Assembly (NCBI RefSeq): GCF_029891575.1
Contig: NZ_JARZHF010000002.1
Span: 248,001-312,000 of the forward strand
Direction of reading: 5' to 3'
From: Salipaludibacillus daqingensis
Lineage (GTDB): Bacteria; Bacillota; Bacilli; Bacillales; Salisediminibacteriaceae
Length of the DNA: 64,000 nt
Below the pieces are notes generated by a model. It did no database searches. It was not told the origin of the DNA and saw nothing but the letters and a program-made list of their open reading frames with translations. This document shows, piece by piece, positions 1-11,456 of this stretch; position 1 is the stretch's first letter, and every line of letters begins with the position of its first letter. The translations under genes were made by a program, and so were the position numbers.

Positions 1-686
1 CAAACACAAGCTAAACAAGCTCCAACGCCGCATCCCATCCGTTCTTCTAAAGAAACAAACCCGTCTGATTTTGCCGTTTGTTGCACCGCACGAAGCATCG
101 GTGTCGGTCCACAAGTAAAATACGATTGATAAACTTCCTCTATTTGCATTATCGCATCGGTAACATAACCTTTTATGCCTTTTGAACCGTCTTCTGTTGT
201 GACTGTCACGTCTGCTATTTCATTAAATTCTTCTTCTAAAAAAACGTCATTCGCTGTTCGAAAACCAAGTATCACTTTCAAACGGACACCTTTTTCAACA
301 AGTTTTTTCGCTAAATAATAAAGTGGCGGAACGCCGACGCCTCCACCAACTAAAAGCGCTACGTCACCTTCATGTAAATGATCCGTTGGAAAGCCATTTC
401 CTAAAGGCCCTAGAACATTGATAGTTTCTTTGTCGTTTCGTTCTGATAATATTTTTGTTCCTTTTCCTTCTACGCGATAAATAATCGTTAACTCTTTTGC
501 ATTTAAATCAACATCACAAATACTAATCGGACGGCGTAACAGAGGATCAATGCCATTGGAAACTTTCATATGAACAAACTGACCAGGATCGGTCATCTCA
601 GCGACCGAATCTCCTGTTAGTTTCATTTTGAAAACGTTAGAAGTTAACTGCTCTTGAGCTGTCACAGTCAAATTTTCTACGATCAT
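1..686 (-). CDS. pyrK: Dihydroorotate dehydrogenase electron-transfer subunit (partial)
   Basis: PyrK passes electrons from the FMN subunit PyrD to NAD in type 1B dihydroorotate dehydrogenase, the fourth step of UMP synthesis. About 228 N-terminal codons lie in the window and the gene runs off the left edge. The translation begins MIVENLTV, has a ferredoxin-reductase-like flavin/NAD fold (RRPISIC, then GGGVGVPPL) and reaches the cysteine cluster [10 protein letters not shown] that binds the [2Fe-2S] centre. The start ATG (686-684) overlaps the carB stop as ATGA, so translation is probably coupled. pyrD would be expected next, outside the window. Confidence 0.95.
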   Translation of the reverse strand, partial: MIVENLTVTAQEQLTSNVFKMKLTGDSVAEMTDPGQFVHMKVSNGIDPLLRRPISICDVDLNAKELTIIYRVEGKGTKILSERNDKETINVLGPLGNGFPTDHLHEGDVALLVGGGVGVPPLYYLAKKLVEKGVRLKVILGFRTANDVFLEEEFNEIADVTVTTEDGSKGIKGYVTDAIMQIEEVYQSYFTCGPTPMLRAVQQTAKSDGFVSLEERMGCGVGACLACV

Positions 687-3600
687 ACGAACACTTCCTT
701 TTTTGGTTTCCCTGCTTGTCCCATCGGTTCCGATGAAAATGTAAATAGTTCTAAGACTTTTAACAATGCTTCTGCTGTATCCATCGATGTCAAACAAACA
801 ATTCCATGTTCCACCGCTTCTCTTCGAATTCGGAATCCATCACGCGCTGGTTGCTTCCCTTTGGTTAATGTGTTCACAATAAACTGAGCTTTTCCTTCTT
901 TGATCACATCCAGCATATCTGGAGAATCGCCACCAATTTTTGAGATGACTGTGACAGGGATGCCCTCTTCTCTTATTCTGTCTGCCGTTCCTTCTGTAGC
1001 TAATAAATGATACCCAATTCGATGGAAACGTCTCGCAAGCACCATCGCTTCTTCTTTATCTTTATCTGCTAGCGTAAATAAAACAGAGCCATGGGTTGGA
1101 ATCTTCATGCCTGAAGCAATCAAACCTTTGTAAAGTGCTTTTTCCAACGAATAATCTCTTCCCATTACTTCGCCTGTTGATTTCATTTCGGGTCCTAACG
1201 TAATATCGACACTTCTTAGTTTTGCAAACGAGAACACAGGAACCTTTACGGAGACAAGGTCTGGTTCTGGCAAACAACCGGTTTTAAATCCTTGTGATTC
1301 AAGGGAAGTACCTAAAATTGCTTTCGTTGCAATATTGGCCATGTTTACTTCCGTAATTTTACTTAAAAATGGTACAGTTCTGCTTGAACGTGGGTTGACT
1401 TCAATGACGTATACTTCGTCTTTATGAATGACAAACTGAATATTCATTAAGCCTTTAATATGAAATCCTTTCGCCAAACGGACCGTAAAGTCAATGATTT
1501 GTTGCTTTAATTGTGCTGAAATATTTTGCGTAGGATAAACTGCAATCGAATCTCCTGAGTGAACTCCGGCTCGCTCGATATGCTCCATAATCCCTGGAAT
1601 GACGACTGTTTCTCCATCAGAGATCGCATCTACTTCAATCTCTTTTCCAGTTAAATAACGGTCGATGAGTACTGGATGTTTTTCGTTCACTTTTACTGCT
1701 CGTTCCATATATCTTAGTAAATCTTCTTTATTATACGTAATTTCCATTGCTCGTCCACCTAACACATACGATGGTCTCACGAGTACTGGAAAACCTATTC
1801 TCTCTGCAATGACTAATGCTTCGTCAACGGACGTCGCTGTTTTTCCTAGTGGTTGACGGATATCTAAGGCCATCATTTTTTGTTCGAATTTATCGCGATT
1901 TTCCGCAGCATCCATTTCTTCTAAACTTGTACCAAGGATTTTCACTCCACGATTTGCTAAATCTCCTGCTAAGTTCAATGCTGTCTGTCCACCAAATTGC
2001 ACGATAACTCCTTCTGGTTTTTCATGATCAACGACATGCATCACGTCTTCAACCGTTAAAGGTTCGAAATAAAGCTTATCGGATATTTCGTAATCGGTAG
2101 ACACGGTTTCCGGATTGTTATTAATAATAATCGCTTCATACCCTGTTTCTTGGATCGCCTTGACTGTATGGACCGTCGCATAATCAAACTCAATCCCTTG
2201 ACCGATTCGAATCGGTCCTGATCCTAAAACGAGAACCGACGGCTTCGGTGTGATAATGGACTCTTCCTCTTCTTCATAAGTTCCATAATAATAGGGTGTC
2301 TCAGACGCAAACTCGGCTGCACACGTATCAACCATTTTGAAAACTGGCGTGATCTTTTGTTCTTTTAAGAATACCTCTATATCCATCAAAGTAACGTTGC
2401 AAAGTTCGGCTAATGTCTCGTTGGAGAACCCCATTCGCTTCGCTTGGTACATTGTATCGTAATCGAGGCCACTTTCTTTTAAGACACTTTCAAACTGAAT
2501 CACTTTTTCGATATGGTACAAGAAATACGCATCAATTTGGGTTAATGCATGAAGTTCTTCGATTGAAAAACCAAGTCGAAACGCTTCAGCGACATAAAGG
2601 ATTCGCTCATCATCAGCATATTCCATATGTTTTTGTAATTCTTCCTTAGAGAAACCTGACTTGTTCGGATGCTGAAGATGGGATAAATCTACTTCTGTTG
2701 AACGAATCGCTTTCAACAATGATTCTGGGAACGTCCTTCCGATTGCCATGACTTCCCCTGTTGCTTTCATTTGTGTTCCTAATTTTCGATTGGCTGCATC
2801 AAATTTATCAAATGGCCAACGAGGAATCTTTGTCACAATATAATCTAACGCTGGTTCAAAACTAGCGTACGTTGTTTTTGTCACGGGATTGATACACTCA
2901 TCTAAGTGGTATCCAACGGCAATTTTTGCTGATAGTTTTGCAATGGGATATCCTGTTGCTTTAGAAGCTAGCGCAGAAGAACGACTCACGCGTGGATTAA
3001 CTTCGATAATGAAATACTGCTCACTATGAGGATCCAATGCACACTGTACGTTACAGCCACCTTCTATTTGCAACGCTCGAATAATTTTTAAAGAAGAGTT
3101 TCTTAGTATTTGATATTCCCGATCTGATAACGTTTGACTAGGCGCAACAACAATCGAGTCCCCCGTATGAATACCTACTGGGTCCACATTTTCCATGTTA
3201 CAAACAACTATAGCTTGGTCGTTCCCATCACGCATGACTTCATATTCCACTTCTTTAAATCCAGCTATACTCTTTTCAATGAGGCACTGGTGAACAGGAC
3301 TTGCCTCAAGTCCACCTGCGACGATCTCATGTAGTTCTTTGTCATTTTCTACAATCCCGCCTCCGGTCCCACCAAGTGTATATGCAGGTCGAACAATGAC
3401 AGGGTAATCAATCCTTTTTACAAAAGCTTCCGCTTCTTCGATAGAATGAATGATATCACTTTCTGGAACTGGTTCATTTAATTGATTCATTAATGTACGG
3501 AACTTTTCTCTATCCTCTGCCTTTTGAATCGCTTCAAGACTCGTTCCTAACAACTCCACATTGTATTCTTCGAGAATACCACTCTCAGAAAGTTCAACTG

Positions 3601-3895
3601 CCATATTTAATCCTGTTTGGCCACCTAAGGTTGCTAAAATGCCGTCCGGACATTCTTGACGAATAATTCGACTAACAAACTCTAATGTCAGAGGTTCAAT
3701 ATATACGCGATCTGCTGTTGTTTCATCCGTCATGATCGTAGCAGGATTGGAGTTAACTAAAATAACTTCATACCCTTCTTCTCTTAAAGTTTGGCATGCT
3801 TGCGTTCCCGCGTAATCAAATTCTGCCGCTTGTCCAATGATAATTGGGCCTGATCCGATGACAAGAATTTTTTCGATATCATTTCGTTTAGGCAT
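683..3895 (-). CDS. pyrAB: Carbamoyl-phosphate synthase, large subunit
   Basis: The large subunit (carB/pyrAB, 1070 aa, full length) makes carbamoyl phosphate from bicarbonate, two ATP and ammonia channelled from the small subunit. The two homologous halves are visible: [17 protein letters not shown] at residue 14 and [16 protein letters not shown] near residue 555, each followed by an ATP-grasp domain with EVNPR motifs. The C-terminal 130 residues form the MGS-like allosteric domain. The start ATG lies inside the 3' end of carA (8-bp overlap), and the stop overlaps pyrK. Its place in the pyr operon marks it as the pyrimidine rather than an arginine-specific synthase. Confidence 0.97.
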   Translation of the reverse strand: MPKRNDIEKILVIGSGPIIIGQAAEFDYAGTQACQTLREEGYEVILVNSNPATIMTDETTADRVYIEPLTLEFVSRIIRQECPDGILATLGGQTGLNMAVELSESGILEEYNVELLGTSLEAIQKAEDREKFRTLMNQLNEPVPESDIIHSIEEAEAFVKRIDYPVIVRPAYTLGGTGGGIVENDKELHEIVAGGLEASPVHQCLIEKSIAGFKEVEYEVMRDGNDQAIVVCNMENVDPVGIHTGDSIVVAPSQTLSDREYQILRNSSLKIIRALQIEGGCNVQCALDPHSEQYFIIEVNPRVSRSSALASKATGYPIAKLSAKIAVGYHLDECINPVTKTTYASFEPALDYIVTKIPRWPFDKFDAANRKLGTQMKATGEVMAIGRTFPESLLKAIRSTEVDLSHLQHPNKSGFSKEELQKHMEYADDERILYVAEAFRLGFSIEELHALTQIDAYFLYHIEKVIQFESVLKESGLDYDTMYQAKRMGFSNETLAELCNVTLMDIEVFLKEQKITPVFKMVDTCAAEFASETPYYYGTYEEEEESIITPKPSVLVLGSGPIRIGQGIEFDYATVHTVKAIQETGYEAIIINNNPETVSTDYEISDKLYFEPLTVEDVMHVVDHEKPEGVIVQFGGQTALNLAGDLANRGVKILGTSLEEMDAAENRDKFEQKMMALDIRQPLGKTATSVDEALVIAERIGFPVLVRPSYVLGGRAMEITYNKEDLLRYMERAVKVNEKHPVLIDRYLTGKEIEVDAISDGETVVIPGIMEHIERAGVHSGDSIAVYPTQNISAQLKQQIIDFTVRLAKGFHIKGLMNIQFVIHKDEVYVIEVNPRSSRTVPFLSKITEVNMANIATKAILGTSLESQGFKTGCLPEPDLVSVKVPVFSFAKLRSVDITLGPEMKSTGEVMGRDYSLEKALYKGLIASGMKIPTHGSVLFTLADKDKEEAMVLARRFHRIGYHLLATEGTADRIREEGIPVTVISKIGGDSPDMLDVIKEGKAQFIVNTLTKGKQPARDGFRIRREAVEHGIVCLTSMDTAEALLKVLELFTFSSEPMGQAGKPKKEVFV

Positions 3896-4985
3896 GTGTT
3901 TTCCCTCCTGTTGCTAGTTGGTTGTTCTCTACAATTGATTTGAATTCTTTAAATAATCCTTTTGCATCTTCAGGTCCTGGCGATGCTTCTGGATGGTACT
4001 GAACACTAAAAGCCGAATATTCCAAATGTTTCACGCCTTCTACAGACTGATCATTTACATTAATATGGGTCATTTTAAGCTTTGTACCTTGAAGCGACTC
4101 AGCGTCGACTGTGTATCCATGATTTTGTGATGTAATGGAAATTTGTCCTGTCTGTAAGTCTTTTACTGGATGGTTGCTTCCACGATGACCAAACGGCATC
4201 TTTCTTGTTGTTGCTCCGCAAGCGAGTGCTAGTAACTGATGTCCTAAACATATTCCAAAAATCGGTGTTTTTCCGAGCAAACCTTTTACTGTTTCAACAG
4301 AATGAGGAATAGACGTTGGATCACCTGGTCCGTTACTAAGCACCACACCATCTGGTTGCAACATAAGGATTTCTTCTGCCGTCATAGAGTAAGGAACGAC
4401 AACAACCTCATAACCTTCTGTAACAAGGTCTTTGACGATACCTTTCTTTACTCCATAATCAACGAGGACGATTCGTTCTTTTACGCCTGGGTTCATATAT
4501 CGATTTTTCGTTGAAACTCGGGAAACTTGATCGGTTGGAGAATTAGAAGCTTGTAATTCTTTCACAACCGCTTCCACATCCACGTCCATCGAACAAATTT
4601 TCCCTTTCATTGTTCCTGTTTCTCGGATAATCCTTGTAAGTTTTCGCGTATCAATTCCTTGTATACCAGGAATATTTTCTTTTTTTAACCATTCATTTAT
4701 CGAAAGTTGAGAACGAAAATGAGATGGATAATCAGCTGCTTCTCTCACAATTAAACCATGAATGCTTGGATCAACACTTTCAAAATCGTCACGGTTGATC
4801 CCGTAGTTCCCGATGAGAGGGTATGTCATTGTAACAATTTGTCCGCAGTATGAAGGGTCGGAAAGAATTTCTTGATAACCTGTCATTCCTGTATTAAAAA
4901 CGACTTCGCCTGCTTTTTCTTCTTCACTACCTATCGCTTGTCCAATAAGTCTATCCCCATTTTCTAGAATCAGTTGTCGTTTCAT
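3888..4985 (-). CDS. pyrAA: Carbamoyl-phosphate synthase, small (glutaminase) subunit
   Basis: Glutamine amidotransferase subunit (carA/pyrAA, 365 aa) supplying ammonia to the large subunit. It has the N-terminal CPSase small-chain domain and a class I glutaminase domain with the nucleophile motif GICLGHQ and the His/Glu motif [10 protein letters not shown] place the start at 4985 ([10 protein letters not shown]), ten codons inside the longest frame, because it follows a GAGGGGG ribosome binding site and its ATG overlaps the pyrC stop as ATGA. Its end overlaps carB by 8 bp. Confidence 0.96.
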   Translation of the reverse strand: MKRQLILENGDRLIGQAIGSEEEKAGEVVFNTGMTGYQEILSDPSYCGQIVTMTYPLIGNYGINRDDFESVDPSIHGLIVREAADYPSHFRSQLSINEWLKKENIPGIQGIDTRKLTRIIRETGTMKGKICSMDVDVEAVVKELQASNSPTDQVSRVSTKNRYMNPGVKERIVLVDYGVKKGIVKDLVTEGYEVVVVPYSMTAEEILMLQPDGVVLSNGPGDPTSIPHSVETVKGLLGKTPIFGICLGHQLLALACGATTRKMPFGHRGSNHPVKDLQTGQISITSQNHGYTVDAESLQGTKLKMTHINVNDQSVEGVKHLEYSAFSVQYHPEASPGPEDAKGLFKEFKSIVENNQLATGGKTHA

Positions 4986-6286
4986 TTTGCTGCCCCCTCT
5001 GTTGATTCTTGCCATGCTACTTTTCCGTTATAAACTGTCATTGTCGGCCAAGCTTGAAGGGATACATCTGTAAATGGTGTATTTTTCCCTTTCGAGTAAA
5101 ACGAAGCTGGATTAACCTTCGCTGTTTTTGAACGATCGATAATGGTAAATTCCGCCGCTCCCCCTTTTTTCAACTCGCCATAAGGTAAGTTAAATGCTTG
5201 TGCAGGTTTGACCGTAAGCCAATCGATTAATTGTTTTTCTGTCATAATATTTTCTTTTACTAATTTTGTATAAAGCAATGGATAAGCAATTTCCAATCCA
5301 ACAATACCGTATGGTGCATTGATCATGGACTGCTGCTTTTCTTCTGCTGTATGTGGGGCATGATCCGTCGCAATAAAATCCAACGTTCCATCTAATAATC
5401 CTTCGATTAGTGCTTGACGATCATCTTCCCCTCTTAAAGGAGGATTCATTTTATAATTACTATCATCGGACGGAATATCGTCTTCTGATAAAATTAAATG
5501 ATGCGGTGTCACTTCTGCGGTAACGTGGATACCTGCTTTTTTCGCATCTCGAATCACTCGAACGGATTCTTTCGTACTAACGTGACACACATGGTAGTGA
5601 GCTCCGGTAGCTTCAGCTAATAGCACGTCTCTTGCAATATGAACAGATTCACTTACTGATAAGATCCCAGGAATATTACTTTTCTCAGAAAAAACTCCTT
5701 TATGTACAGCTCCACCAAATAAAAGGGAGTTGTCTTCACAGTGAGCCACAACAGGTAGGCCTACTTCAGAAGCTAGTTTCATTGCTTCATACATTTTCCC
5801 AGCTTGTTGGACACCTACACCGTCATCCGTAAAGGCAAAAGCGCCATGCTTAGCCAAATCTGTCATGTCTGTGATCGTTTCGCCTAACTGTCTTATGGTA
5901 ATGGATGCATAAGGTAAAACGCGAACGTGTCCTTTTTCAGTCATTTTCTCTTTTATCATCGTAAAGTTTTCTACTGTATCAGGTACGGGTCGAGTATTCG
6001 GCATCGCAGCAACGGTAGTAAAGCCGCCTCTTGCAGCAGCCATCGTTCCAGTTTCAATCGTTTCCTTTTTCTCCCCACCCGGTTCTCGAAGGTGAATGTG
6101 TAAATCTACCATTCCTGGAATGACAAGTTGGTTGTTCAGGTCAATCACTTCATCTGCACCTTTTTCATTTATATAACTAGGTGAAATGTCCAAAACCTTC
6201 CCCTTGTCTGAATCGATTAATAGGTTTCTCGTTTCTAACTGATCTCCGTCCACATACATACTCGCATTTTTATAAAACGTAATCAT
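4982..6286 (-). CDS. pyrC: Dihydroorotase
   Basis: Zinc amidohydrolase (434 aa) that cyclises carbamoyl-aspartate to dihydroorotate. The metal-binding motif [10 protein letters not shown] is near residue 60, a carbamylated-lysine region and the distal histidines follow, and the C-terminal half holds ATDHAPH. Length fits class I bacterial dihydroorotases. The start ATG at 6286 follows AAGGGGG and lies inside the pyrB coding sequence (17-bp overlap); the stop overlaps the carA start. Confidence 0.97.
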   Translation of the reverse strand: MITFYKNASMYVDGDQLETRNLLIDSDKGKVLDISPSYINEKGADEVIDLNNQLVIPGMVDLHIHLREPGGEKKETIETGTMAAARGGFTTVAAMPNTRPVPDTVENFTMIKEKMTEKGHVRVLPYASITIRQLGETITDMTDLAKHGAFAFTDDGVGVQQAGKMYEAMKLASEVGLPVVAHCEDNSLLFGGAVHKGVFSEKSNIPGILSVSESVHIARDVLLAEATGAHYHVCHVSTKESVRVIRDAKKAGIHVTAEVTPHHLILSEDDIPSDDSNYKMNPPLRGEDDRQALIEGLLDGTLDFIATDHAPHTAEEKQQSMINAPYGIVGLEIAYPLLYTKLVKENIMTEKQLIDWLTVKPAQAFNLPYGELKKGGAAEFTIIDRSKTAKVNPASFYSKGKNTPFTDVSLQAWPTMTVYNGKVAWQESTEGAAK

Positions 6287-7178
6287 ATTTTTTTTCCCCC
6301 TTGAAATTTAAGATGTGAGCTAGTACAGCTTTTCTTACATGCACACCATTTGTCATTTGCTTAAAAATTCGTGACCGTTCGCATTCAACTAAAGCATCTG
6401 CTAGTTCTACGTCTCTGTTCACAGGAGCAGGGTGCATAATAATGCTATGTTGTTTCATATTTTTTTCTCGTTCTATCGTCAATCCATATTGGTTGTGATA
6501 CGTTTCTTTCGTATATCCTCCACCACCATCGTGTCGTTCCGTTTGAATTCTAAGAAGCATCAAAACGTCTGCTTGTTCCACTGCTTCATCCATCGTGACG
6601 TATTCATATTCTTTCAGATCAGGATCCATCCATTCCAAAGGCCCAGAATACGACACCTTTGCTCCTAATTTTTCTAAAATTTTTGCATTTGTGTGTGCGA
6701 CACGACTGTGGCGAATATCCCCACAAATGACAACGTGTAAAGATTCAAATCGCTGAAACTCTTGTTTAATCGTTAGTAAATCTAATAATGATTGTGTTGG
6801 ATGATCACCGTTTCCATCCCCTGCGTTGATGACAGGAATCGTTAATCCACTAAGTTCATCATAATATTTCGTATCAGGGTGACGGATTACCAATGCTTGA
6901 CAGCCAATCGCCTCCAACGTTTTTGCTGTATCGTAGAGGCTTTCTCCTTTTTGAACACTCGAATGAGAAACATCAAAAGATATTGTTTCAATCCCCAACT
7001 GCTTTTCAGCCATTTCGAAACTACATTTTGTTCTAGTACTCGGTTCAAAAAACAAATTCGCTACGATCGGCTGACCTGGTAACTTCTCAAATGTTTCTTT
7101 GCTGTCTAATTCTGCCTCGTTAAGTAACATCTGAATCTCTTCCATGCTTAAATCATTCAACGTTCTTAGCTGTCTCAT
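6270..7178 (-). CDS. pyrB: Aspartate carbamoyltransferase catalytic subunit
   Basis: Condenses carbamoyl phosphate with aspartate, the committed step of UMP synthesis (302 aa). The carbamoyl-phosphate loop [11 protein letters not shown] and the [11 protein letters not shown] motif are intact. There is no regulatory-subunit gene (pyrI) beside it, as usual for Bacillus. I choose the start at 7178 (MRQLRTLND), not the longer in-frame extension, because GAAGGAG lies 8 nt upstream and the extension would read through the attenuator hairpins. Expression is controlled by the PyrR-type leader at 7227-7329. Confidence 0.97.
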   Translation of the reverse strand: MRQLRTLNDLSMEEIQMLLNEAELDSKETFEKLPGQPIVANLFFEPSTRTKCSFEMAEKQLGIETISFDVSHSSVQKGESLYDTAKTLEAIGCQALVIRHPDTKYYDELSGLTIPVINAGDGNGDHPTQSLLDLLTIKQEFQRFESLHVVICGDIRHSRVAHTNAKILEKLGAKVSYSGPLEWMDPDLKEYEYVTMDEAVEQADVLMLLRIQTERHDGGGGYTKETYHNQYGLTIEREKNMKQHSIIMHPAPVNRDVELADALVECERSRIFKQMTNGVHVRKAVLAHILNFKGEKKYDYVL

Positions 7179-7226
7179 TACATCCACTCCTTCAAACGAA
7201 TTAGTAAGGGTGATTTTTGTATTTAC

Positions 7227-7329
7227 AAAAAATGGCACCCTTGAATAGTCAAGGGTGCCAGAAAAGAGAATGATCAAACCCCTCTTTTCATAAGCCACCC
7301 TTTGAAGTCTCACAGGACTTCGTTAAAGG
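7227..7329 (-). promoter_or_regulatory. PyrR attenuator of the pyrB leader
   Basis: On the minus strand the pyrP-pyrB spacer first holds a PyrR-binding hairpin (7329-7298) with the core AGTCCTGTGAGACT, close to the known anti-antiterminator. It is followed by a perfect 12-bp terminator stem, 7233-7244 with 7249-7260, and six Ts. When UMP-bound PyrR holds the first hairpin, the terminator should form and stop transcription before pyrB. The hairpin starts only six bases after the pyrP stop codon. Confidence 0.88.
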
Positions 7330-7335
7330 ATGTTA

Positions 7336-8655
7336 CTATGCTGCATTTCCGTCATTCTTTTTCGAACTCATATCTTCAAACATTTCCTCACTCGTTTTTA
7401 CATGGTCACGGCCAGGTAAAATCAAGTTTAATAAAATACCGATGATTGTCGCTAATGCCATGCCGGCGATTTCAATTACATCTGTTACTTGGATAAACGC
7501 TCCGCCTATCCCGACAACGAGGATGACTGAGGATATAATCAAGTTTCGCTTCTTACCAATATCAACTTGGTTATCAATTAACATGCGTAATCCATTGGAA
7601 GCAATGATACCGAAGAGTAGAATGGATACACCACCCATCACTGCTGTAGGAATTGTTGTAATCAAAGCTGATACTTTCCCTATAAATCCAAACATAACTG
7701 CTAAGGTGGCTGCTCCACCGATAACAAACACGCTGAAGACCCTAGTTAGTGCAACAACCCCGATGTTTTCACCGTAAGTTGTGTTAGGTGGACCACCTAA
7801 CAGTGAGCTAAGAACCGTTGCCAAGCCATCTCCAAACAAAGAACGATGCAACCCTGGTTTTGTAATAAAATTCTTCTCTGCTACTTTACTAAGGACCATC
7901 TGATCGCCGATATGCTCAGAAAGCGTTACGAAAGCAATTGGTACGATGATAAAAAATATTTCCCATGAAAAACTTGGTGAATACGTCACATAAGGAATAA
8001 GAAATTCTGGCGCTTGAATCCAATTGGCTTCTCTCACTGCTGTGAAATCAACAAGTCCTTGGTATGCCGCAAAACTATATCCGCCTACGATTCCGATAAG
8101 AATAGGAATCAGACCGAAGAATCCTCGGAAAAAGATAGATGCAATAATTGTTAATATTAGTGTAAACATCGCTACAGAGAGATGGATTCCACTGTAAGCC
8201 TCTGTAGCTGGGTCATTCATCGCCATATCAATGGCTACTCCAGCTAAACCGAGACCAATAACCATAATAACCGGTCCAACAACGATCGGTGGTAATAACT
8301 TCATGAGCCATTGCACACCGGTAAACTTAATAATCATAGCAACAATTCCGTATAGTAACCCGGCAAAAAAGCTCCCTATCATTGCACCTTCAGGACCTCC
8401 GATTGTTATAGCTGCTATGATTGGCATAATAAAAGCGAAAGAAGAACCTAAGTATGCTGGAATTTGTCCTTTCGTTACAACGATGTATGCTAGTGTCCCT
8501 AGTCCGCTTGATACGAGTGCTACCGCTGGACTTAAACCAGTTAGTAAAGGGACTAAAATTGTTGCGCCAAACATAGCGAATAAATGCTGAATACTTAACA
8601 CAAGCCATTTGTCTAATCTAGGTATTTCCTGAATGCCTACTGTTTCTTGTTTCAT
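7336..8655 (-). CDS. pyrP: Uracil permease
   Basis: Proton-coupled uracil importer of the NCS2 family (439 aa, membrane). It has about 12-14 hydrophobic segments from residue 17 onward and the family motif NTTYGENIGVVALTR near residue 280, and ends in a short charged cytoplasmic tail. The ATG at 8655 has AGGAGG 8 nt upstream. The gene sits between pyrR and pyrB with an attenuator on each side, so its expression should fall when uridine nucleotides are plentiful. Confidence 0.95.
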   Translation of the reverse strand: MKQETVGIQEIPRLDKWLVLSIQHLFAMFGATILVPLLTGLSPAVALVSSGLGTLAYIVVTKGQIPAYLGSSFAFIMPIIAAITIGGPEGAMIGSFFAGLLYGIVAMIIKFTGVQWLMKLLPPIVVGPVIMVIGLGLAGVAIDMAMNDPATEAYSGIHLSVAMFTLILTIIASIFFRGFFGLIPILIGIVGGYSFAAYQGLVDFTAVREANWIQAPEFLIPYVTYSPSFSWEIFFIIVPIAFVTLSEHIGDQMVLSKVAEKNFITKPGLHRSLFGDGLATVLSSLLGGPPNTTYGENIGVVALTRVFSVFVIGGAATLAVMFGFIGKVSALITTIPTAVMGGVSILLFGIIASNGLRMLIDNQVDIGKKRNLIISSVILVVGIGGAFIQVTDVIEIAGMALATIIGILLNLILPGRDHVKTSEEMFEDMSSKKNDGNAA

Positions 8656-8687
8656 TTCATATTCCTCCTAAAGTAATTTACTCAAAC

Positions 8688-9365
<678 letters not shown>

Positions 9366-9388
9366 TCAGATACTAATGTGAAACACAG

Positions 9389-9562
9389 AAAACCCTCACG
9401 CAGTTTTCCGTGAGGGAAGTGGTTTCATTTCATCATCATTAACAGACTCCGCATAGACGTCGCCTATCTCAATGTTTTAACCCTTCTCAGCCTCACGGGA
9501 CTGCGTTTAAAGGTGCTTTATTCATCTCAAGTTAGTATGTCATGCAATCATGTCCATGTCAA
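9389..9562 (-). promoter_or_regulatory. pyr operon promoter and first PyrR attenuator
   Basis: A SigA-type promoter, TTGACA (9557-9562) and CATACT (9534-9539) with a 17-bp spacer, lies directly after the ylyB stop codon. The leader then holds the PyrR hairpin (9513-9480, core CAGTCCCGTGAGGCTG) and a terminator stem CCCTCACG/CGTGAGGG (9393-9400 with 9409-9416) followed by TTTT. No other terminator separates the lspA-ylyB transcript from pyrR, so this attenuator probably also intercepts read-through. Confidence 0.88.
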
Positions 9563-9565
9563 TAG

Positions 9566-10477
9566 CTATTTCTTTTTTGCTGTCTTCAAACATTCTTTTA
9601 AATCTTCTGGTAAAGGCGCTCTAAATACCAATTCTTTTTCTGTACTCGGGTGAACAAACCCCAAAAGCTCTGCATGCAATGCTTGACCCTCGATTGGAAA
9701 AGTGTGTTTTTTTCGTGGTCCGTACTTAGGGTCTCCAACAATTGGAAAACCAATATATTTCATATGTGCACGAATTTGATGTGTTCTACCTGTTTCAAGT
9801 TCACAAGCAACATGGGTATGATTATCAAATCGTTCAATAACTTGAAAATGTGTCACAGCATCTCTTGAGTGATGTTCTGTCACCGTCATTTTTTGGCGAT
9901 CGTCTGCGTCTCGCCCTATCGGTGCATCAATCGTCCCTTTATCATGTGGGATAACACCTAATACAAGTGCTTCATAGCGACGCTTTGTCGTTTTGTTTCT
10001 TAACTGATCAACAAGCGACTCATGAGCTTTATCATTTTTAGCAACCATTAGTAATCCAGACGTATCTTTATCGATACGGTGGACAATTCCTGGACGGATG
10101 ACACCATTAATACCTGATAAATCATCACAATGATACATTAATCCGTTAACCAGTGTGCCGGACGGATGACCAGGTGCCGGGTGAACGACCATTCCTCTTG
10201 GTTTATTCACAACAAGAACATCTGCATCTTCATATACAATATCTAAGTTTAAGTCTTCTGCTTCCACTTCGAGCTCTTGAGCTTCTGGTTCGTCTATGAT
10301 TACTTCATCATCTACTTTGACTTTATAATTACTTTTAGTTACTTCGCCATTTACTGTTACATGGCCTCCTTGAATCCATTGTTGAACATGGCTTCTAGAC
10401 CAATCTTTTTCTTGGTCAGCAATCCATTTATCAATACGTATTCCTTGTTCATCTGATACAAATTTGTGTATGTTCAT
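9566..10477 (-). CDS. ylyB: RluD-type 23S rRNA pseudouridine synthase (YlyB)
   Basis: RluA/RluD family pseudouridine synthase (303 aa). The N-terminal S4 RNA-binding domain (about residues 12-75) is followed by the catalytic domain with the HRIDKDTSGLLM motif, in which the Asp attacks uridine. Family knowledge suggests a 23S rRNA target; which uridine cannot be told from the sequence. The start at 10477 (MNIHKFVSDE) follows AAGGGAAG and lies one base after the lspA stop, so the two genes form an operon. Confidence 0.92.
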   Translation of the reverse strand: MNIHKFVSDEQGIRIDKWIADQEKDWSRSHVQQWIQGGHVTVNGEVTKSNYKVKVDDEVIIDEPEAQELEVEAEDLNLDIVYEDADVLVVNKPRGMVVHPAPGHPSGTLVNGLMYHCDDLSGINGVIRPGIVHRIDKDTSGLLMVAKNDKAHESLVDQLRNKTTKRRYEALVLGVIPHDKGTIDAPIGRDADDRQKMTVTEHHSRDAVTHFQVIERFDNHTHVACELETGRTHQIRAHMKYIGFPIVGDPKYGPRKKHTFPIEGQALHAELLGFVHPSTEKELVFRAPLPEDLKECLKTAKKK

Positions 10478-10478
10478 T

Positions 10479-10940
10479 TTATGACTTCCCTTGTTTTTTA
10501 TCTTCTTTAAATACATGAATCATTAGTATACCAACACCTACAACGAGAGCAGAATCTGCCACGTTAAAAATCGGGAAATTATAGGAAAATATATATACAT
10601 CAACAAAGTCAACGACAGCACCTTCTAATAGTCGATCGATAAAATTTCCGATAGCACCACCCAATACTAACCCTAATGAAACACCAAACCAAGGCTGATC
10701 TTTTGTATACTTCTGAATATAATACGTAACAACACCTATCACAACAACAGTAGCAATAAAAAACAACCACAATTGTCCTTGTAATATTCCAAAAGCCGCA
10801 CCAGCATTTCGATGGGATGTTAAGTATAGAAAGTTCTCAATGAGTGGAATACTTTCTCTAATTTCCATATGTTGAACGACCAACCATTTTGTCCATTGGT
10901 CCAAAATAATAACGGCAAGAGCTATCAAATAATATACCAA
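10479..10940 (-). CDS. lspA: Lipoprotein signal peptidase
   Basis: Type II signal peptidase that cleaves the signal peptide of diacylglyceryl-modified prolipoproteins in the membrane. With the start chosen here it has 153 aa and four hydrophobic segments. The two aspartate motifs GNFIDR and FNVADS form the catalytic dyad. I select a TTG start at 10940 with GGAGG 8 nt upstream, which gives the usual N-terminus (LVYYLIALAV, first residue read as Met); the frame can extend 34 codons further but has no plausible binding site there. Confidence 0.93.
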   Translation of the reverse strand: MVYYLIALAVIILDQWTKWLVVQHMEIRESIPLIENFLYLTSHRNAGAAFGILQGQLWLFFIATVVVIGVVTYYIQKYTKDQPWFGVSLGLVLGGAIGNFIDRLLEGAVVDFVDVYIFSYNFPIFNVADSALVVGVGILMIHVFKEDKKQGKS

Positions 10941-10987
10941 AGCAACCTTCCTCCATTCAACCTGTTTGCGTTTACGTACCCTTATGC

Positions 10988-11016
10988 ATTTTAGCACAGC
11001 CACGGTCATCAAACAA
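10988..11016 (-). promoter_or_regulatory. Candidate SigA promoter of lspA-ylyB
   Basis: TTGTTT (11011-11016) and TAAAAT (10988-10993) with a 17-bp spacer, about 48 bp upstream of the lspA TTG start. The -35 box is weak and the -10 box good. Confidence 0.5.
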
Positions 11017-11149
11017 TTGAAAAATGATCTAATCATTTCCATACGGTTGCAATATTATTCTAAAATGGAGAAATACTAAGTTTTTTATTAGCTGAAATAA
11101 TTGGTTTATTTTAAAAGTGATACTAATTATTCTGCGTTCAGAAGATGAC

Positions 11150-11390
11150 TTTGATACTTAGTTGATTCGATGAGCGCTTTCTTTTGGAGTGTCTCCATTC
11201 GCTTTGATCGAGACACATGGTGTGACCTCTACCGAAAGGGAACTATACCTGCTTCCTAATCCCTTTTACTTCGTCTCGCTCGGCTGATAGCCGCTGAAAG
11301 GTACTATCTACCTCTTCTACGTCCTACCGCTTACGTAATGCTCTCCGGAAGCATCAATACCTCTTTCTTCCTTCCACCACAAAAGTAAAA
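11150..11390. repeat. Intergenic repeat-like sequence between lspA and ileS
   Basis: This spacer (about 515 bp from 10941 to 11456) contains no credible gene. On the plus strand it holds the motif GAAAGG-ACTAT-CTCTTCTAC in two versions, at 11231-11255 and 11294-11320, each near a CCYTTT partner that could form a stem. The same motif occurs twice at 54301-54375 in another spacer. A further inverted repeat GTGTCTC/GAGACAC is at 11190-11215. B. subtilis has ylyA here; I see no remnant of it. Confidence 0.5.
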
Positions 11391-11422
11391 TCGGTACCTT
11401 TCCCATAATAGGAAAGGCACCG
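11386..11422 (-). terminator. Terminator of ileS
   Basis: A 12-bp stem with one G-U pair, 11392-11403 with 11411-11422, lies 35 bp after the ileS stop; the minus-strand 3' side continues ATTTTACTTTTG. Confidence 0.75.
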
Positions 11423-11456
11423 ACAACCGACCATCGACAACAACTACATTTTAGTT

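Noticed and set aside
7442-8590. Long plus-strand frames opposite pyrP
   Set aside because: They are complements of hydrophobic codons in pyrP, have no binding sites and no recognisable domains.
11041-11390. A ylyA remnant between lspA and ileS
   Set aside because: No frame or motif resembling the DksA-like YlyA could be found; the sequence looks like repeat and hairpin material.
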